A stretch of DNA of 37,668 bases, from NCBI GenBank assembly GCA_024276605.1, contig JAJRWX010000058.1, forward strand, positions 1 through 37,668, in the 5' to 3' direction. Positions 34,620 through 37,668 of this stretch are shown here, piece by piece. Made by a program: the position numbers and the translations under genes. This stretch comes from Planctomycetota bacterium. Its GTDB lineage: Bacteria > Planctomycetota > Phycisphaerae > UBA1845. Under the pieces are notes generated by a model. The model had not been told where the DNA came from. It ran no database searches and saw only the letters and a program-made list of their open reading frames with translations. Every line of letters begins with the position of its first letter. Within the stretch, counting starts at the first letter, position 1.

Positions 34620-36632
34620 ATGCGAGGGGCGAATGGTTGGGGTATCTGCATATCCTGTTTCGCGTTTTTCGTCACCGGTACAAACGCTCAGCCGGTTGAT
34701 CCGGATTTTGATCGACAGTGGTACTTGGACAATACAGGGCAGGTGGTCAGCGGTGCGGTTGGCGTGCCTGGGGCCGATGTCGATGTTATCTCCGCGTGGT
34801 CCTTGTTTGATGGCGTTGAAAATGTAACGATAGCCATTGTGTCGACAGGGGTTGATCCTCATCCGGAGTATGCGGATCGTCTACTTGAGGGCATTGGTTT
34901 TGTTGGTGATCCGAATAATTCACTCGATGCTTGCGGTATAGGTACTCATATGGCTGGTGTCGTTGGTGCGGCACATGAAAATATGTCGGGAACCAACGGC
35001 ATTGCAGGCGTGTGTCCGACGGTTCACATCCTTCCCATTAGGGTGTCAAATGGTTGCCAGTCTGATAAATCGGCTACAGCGCAAGGCATTGAGTGGGCGG
35101 TGGATCGAGGGGCTGATATCATCCTCGTTGGTGTAGCGTTCACTCAGGGACAAAACCAATTATTGCAGGCGATTGAATATGCGGCTAGTCAGGATGTGAT
35201 GGTGGTCGCGCCGGCCGGCGCCGTCAGAGACAATACGCTGTCCTATCCCGCAGCCTATGCCAACTGCATCTCCGTATCAGCATCAACGAACCAGGATACG
35301 CTCGCGTTTTTTTCAAGCTATGGCATTGGGCTTGACCTAGCCGCACCTGGTCAAGGTATTTATTCCACTTGGCTTAATGGTACCTACTCGGAAGTGGCCG
35401 AAGCCGGATCGATATCTGCGGCCTTAACCGCTGGTACGGCAGCTTTATTGAAGTCATATAACCCAGGTTTATCGAGTGTGGCATTACGCCAGTTGATGAA
35501 TGACACCGCAGAACTAATAGGCGATCCTACGTTCTTTGGTAACGGTCGTCTCTGCACAGGGTGTGCGATGAGGCTAATGCCGCCACCGCCGTTGCGCTTC
35601 GAACATGACTTATTATCGCCGAGAGTTGTTACACCTAACGCATCATCACGGACTACCATCCAATTGGTTGACGTTTCTGAGATGGCTGATGTTGATCAAG
35701 TTTTCATGTACTACCGTATTGACAAGGGGCCTTGGAAAGTGTCTCCAGTACGACACTTGAATGATGATTCGTATGAATTGCGTTGGCCGGCGGCTCCATG
35801 TGATTCAACGATTGAATATTACCTTAGCGCCAGAAGCATGAGCGGCACAGTTATATTGGATCCGGCCACGGCGCCATTGCGAACCTACAAGGTGCGTGCA
35901 CTAGACCGGTTGGTATTATTTGAAGATGATTTTGAATCCAATAAAGGGTGGGTAGTTGTTGATCCAACGAGTAGTGCCAGCGGTTTGTGGGAACGGGTGG
36001 ATCCTGTGGGAACTAGCGCACAGCCCGAGTATGATACCTCGCCACAATCCGGTACGCTTTGTTATGTGACGGGACAACATACCCCCGGTCAGTCCGTCGG
36101 TGCCAATGATGTGGACGGTGGGCCTGTTCAATTGTGCTCGCCACAGATACCCATGCCATCGCGTAATGTGGAGCTGAGTTTTTCGTGCTGGGTTGAGTCA
36201 CTTGGTAACGGCGTGCCGGACGTCATGGACGTCGAAGTTTCTACGGATCATGGGCAATCATGGCTCATGGTTGTGCAAATCCCTTCCACCTCAGGCTGGG
36301 TTCGTCATACCCACCCACTTCGTGACCTAGTTGGATTTACGGGGTCATCCATGCGCCTGCGCTTTTCTATCGCTGACTTTGATTTGTCACTAACCGAAGC
36401 GGCGGTAGACGATGTGCGCGTGACAGAACTGCGATGTTCCACGGCTAGTCACGATGACAATGATGATGGATATATCGATCTGACTGACTTCAATGAGTTT
36501 TTCACCTGTTTCAACGGACCGGATGTGCCTATCGAATACGATGTTTGTCGGGTGTTTGACGTCTATGGTTTATTAGAAGTTGATCTTAAAGACTTTTCTG
36601 CATTTCAGCGCCGCTTTAATCCGGGGATGTGA
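34620..36632 (+). CDS. Degenerate subtilisin-fold (S8) secreted protein with dockerin-like C-terminus
   Basis: A 670-residue exported protein. ATG 34620 follows GGAAGGT by six bases and starts a signal sequence (GICISCFAFFVTGTNAQ); upstream in-frame starts would bury it. Residues about 30-300 have the S8 fold: DRQWYLDNTGQ, IAIVSTGVDPHPEY, GIGTHMAGVVGA, GIAGVCP, and AGSISAALTAGTAALL. The catalytic Asp is Ser75, the catalytic His is Ile107 and the oxyanion Asn is Ala201; only the Ser (264) remains. After a beta domain comes a jelly-roll or MAM-like domain (VLFEDDFESNKGWVVVDP... to VDDVRVTEL). The end has two helix-loop pairs, NDDGYIDLTDFNEFFTCF and VYGLLEVDLKDFSAFQRRF, a dockerin-like pattern common in Phycisphaerae. 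It is probably a binding or structural protein rather than a protease. Confidence 0.75.
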   Translation: MRGANGWGICISCFAFFVTGTNAQPVDPDFDRQWYLDNTGQVVSGAVGVPGADVDVISAWSLFDGVENVTIAIVSTGVDPHPEYADRLLEGIGFVGDPNNSLDACGIGTHMAGVVGAAHENMSGTNGIAGVCPTVHILPIRVSNGCQSDKSATAQGIEWAVDRGADIILVGVAFTQGQNQLLQAIEYAASQDVMVVAPAGAVRDNTLSYPAAYANCISVSASTNQDTLAFFSSYGIGLDLAAPGQGIYSTWLNGTYSEVAEAGSISAALTAGTAALLKSYNPGLSSVALRQLMNDTAELIGDPTFFGNGRLCTGCAMRLMPPPPLRFEHDLLSPRVVTPNASSRTTIQLVDVSEMADVDQVFMYYRIDKGPWKVSPVRHLNDDSYELRWPAAPCDSTIEYYLSARSMSGTVILDPATAPLRTYKVRALDRLVLFEDDFESNKGWVVVDPTSSASGLWERVDPVGTSAQPEYDTSPQSGTLCYVTGQHTPGQSVGANDVDGGPVQLCSPQIPMPSRNVELSFSCWVESLGNGVPDVMDVEVSTDHGQSWLMVVQIPSTSGWVRHTHPLRDLVGFTGSSMRLRFSIADFDLSLTEAAVDDVRVTELRCSTASHDDNDDGYIDLTDFNEFFTCFNGPDVPIEYDVCRVFDVYGLLEVDLKDFSAFQRRFNPGM

Positions 36633-36693
36633 TAGCCCATTCAATCTAGTTGCCTTCCAGTAGTACTACGCTGTTATGCCTGCGTACTCTTCT

Positions 36694-36719
36694 GTCATTC
36701 CCGTGAAGGCGGGAATGAC
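36694..36719. repeat. GTCATTCCCG hairpin element
   Basis: GTCATTCCCG (36694-36703) and CGGGAATGAC (36710-36719) form a perfect 10-bp stem with a six-base loop, 62 bases after the dockerin-type protein's stop. Closely similar hairpins are widespread intergenic repeats in bacteria. It could act as a terminator or mRNA stabiliser; no T-run follows. Confidence 0.55.
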
Positions 36720-36876
36720 GGTTTGTAAGGGAACTTCCGGGGGGTTGGCCTATGTTTTTTTCGCTTCTCGTATTTCCTCATGCGCGGTATCATAAGCATA
36801 GCGTAATGTCAGATCACTGTGACAGTTTCTCGTGATTGATCATCGACTTCGATTCTTGCACAAAGGAGCAAACCTT

Positions 36877-37488
36877 ATGTCGTCGAAAAAGTTCGTTGTT
36901 TCGTTAGTCTGTGTTTTGTTTGTCTTGATGGCTGCGGGTACGGTCTTGTCGGACGATAAGACCAAACAAGAGCATGGTGGTGCTATGGATGCCATGATGC
37001 AAGGGTTTATGAAAAATGCAGCCCCAGGGCCTTTCCACGCGCATCTCAAACCACTCGTTGGTTCATGGAAGACGACATCCAAATTTTGGATGGCTGTAGG
37101 TGCCGAGCCTTCGGTTAGCGAGGGAACAGCTGAGAGGAAGTTAATCCTCGGCGGTCGTTATCTGCAGGAGCATTACAACTCTACTGTTATGGCGATGCCA
37201 TTTCAGGGATTCGGTATGGTGGGTTACGACAACATGAAGAAGCAGTATGTGAGTATCTGGATGGATACCATGTCAACGACCGTTATGGTTGATCGTGGTA
37301 CGTGCGATCCTTCCGGCAAGGTGTTCACCTATCATGGCGAAATGGATGATCCATTTACGGGTATTCATAAGAAATACCGAACGGTGCTTCGGGTGATTAA
37401 CAACGATAAGCATATGTTGGAAATGTTTGAAACCGCACCGGGTGAAAAAGAGCGCCAGAGCATGGAGATCATTTACACGCGTTCGTAG
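36877..37488 (+). CDS. DUF1579 family exported protein
   Basis: A 203-residue protein with a signal peptide (VVSLVCVLFVLMAAGTVLS) and a DUF1579 domain: HLKPLVGSWKTTSKFW, then RKLILGGRYLQEHY, GFGMVGYDNMKKQYVSIWMD, and a C-terminal MFETAPGEKE...MEIIYTR strand. DUF1579 is a small lipocalin-like beta barrel; its ligand is unknown. ATG 36877 is supported by AAAGGAG (36862-36868) eight bases upstream, against an upstream in-frame start with no ribosome site. The last host gene before the right IS copy. Confidence 0.85.
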   Translation: MSSKKFVVSLVCVLFVLMAAGTVLSDDKTKQEHGGAMDAMMQGFMKNAAPGPFHAHLKPLVGSWKTTSKFWMAVGAEPSVSEGTAERKLILGGRYLQEHYNSTVMAMPFQGFGMVGYDNMKKQYVSIWMDTMSTTVMVDRGTCDPSGKVFTYHGEMDDPFTGIHKKYRTVLRVINNDKHMLEMFETAPGEKERQSMEIIYTRS

Positions 37489-37529
37489 GCTTGGTGCTTT
37501 TGTTGTCTACGCCCGCTGGTCAAATAGAC

Positions 37530-37668
37530 TAGTGCTTTGTCACAGCTAAGAATAGGGGTTATCCTATCTTCTTGTTTTTGACGTTTCGGAAGACAAGGAG
37601 GTTTCCCGATGCAGAAGAAGTACGTGGTTCGATTGAGTGATGAAGAACGCGATACGTTGCGGGAGGTA
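37530..37668 (+). mobile_element. IS630-type element, right copy (5' tip only)
   Basis: A TA at 37530-37531 is followed by the tip GTGCTTTGTCACAGC. The block 37528-37662 is the reverse complement of bases 135-1. It carries the same ATAGG/CCTAT stem-loop and ribosome site and leads into the transposase start. The element continues past the window end. Confidence 0.75.
37609..37668 (+). CDS. IS630-like transposase, N-terminal fragment (runs off window)
   Basis: Twenty codons are visible from ATG 37609, MQKKYVVRLSDEERDTLREV, with AAGGAGGT (37596-37603) five bases upstream. It is identical to the left copy over the shared 18 codons. The gene is cut by the window edge only. The peptide looks like the start of IS630-family transposases. 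Confidence 0.7.
   Translation, partial: MQKKYVVRLSDEERDTLREV

Noticed and set aside
34620-36632. Calling an active subtilisin protease
   Set aside because: Catalytic Asp, His and oxyanion Asn are all replaced.
1-37668. Composite transposon carrying the whole window
   Set aside because: The contents are mostly core metabolism and respiration, and only the outward-facing transposase tips are visible.

Overview
The window looks like a 37.7 kb piece of a Planctomycetota chromosome, most likely Phycisphaerae or a close relative. The pointers are the dockerin-like C-terminus on the subtilisin-like protein, an exosortase with IPTL-CTERM-type substrates, futalosine-pathway menaquinone synthesis (MqnE), System II cytochrome c maturation and several REP-like palindromes. 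The taxonomy is inferred from gene content; no search was run. Both ends carry the same 135-bp IS630-type tip in inverted orientation, with the two transposase genes running out of the window. The piece may therefore be an assembly contig that breaks in two copies of one IS.

Layout. (1) 201-7801, minus strand: a tight four-gene run, resB, ccsA/resC, an M3 metallopeptidase and mqnE, i.e. cytochrome c assembly plus menaquinone synthesis. The 3' end of mqnE runs into a REP-like palindrome. (2) 8153-9268, plus: a WecA/TagO-type sugar-phosphate transferase. (3) 9718-24754, plus: a surface-protein region. It holds a 2565-residue cysteine-rich vWA protein and a 758-residue thrombospondin-3-repeat protein, both ending in an IPTVSEWG sorting tail, with an Lnt-like membrane protein lacking the catalytic domain between them. 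An XrtH-type exosortase, a membrane partner and a TPR-tailed sulfatase-fold enzyme follow. (4) 24748-26936: a His-rich membrane protein (minus) divergent from an AmmeMemoRadiSam-type radical SAM enzyme (plus). (5) 27159-33727, plus: gap, pgk, an ATPase/TOPRIM-like pair resembling phage-defence modules, rpe, a histidine-phosphatase-fold protein without its catalytic residues, and accD. (6) 33896-37488, plus: a short exported protein, a subtilisin-fold protein that has lost most of its catalytic residues and carries a dockerin-like tail, and a DUF1579 protein.

The best candidates for something new are: the XrtH locus with its hierarchical, indel-free cysteine repeat (26-residue modules combined into 79-residue units); the AT-rich ATPase plus TOPRIM-like pair wedged between pgk and rpe; and two degenerate enzymes close together. 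The remaining genes are ordinary housekeeping.
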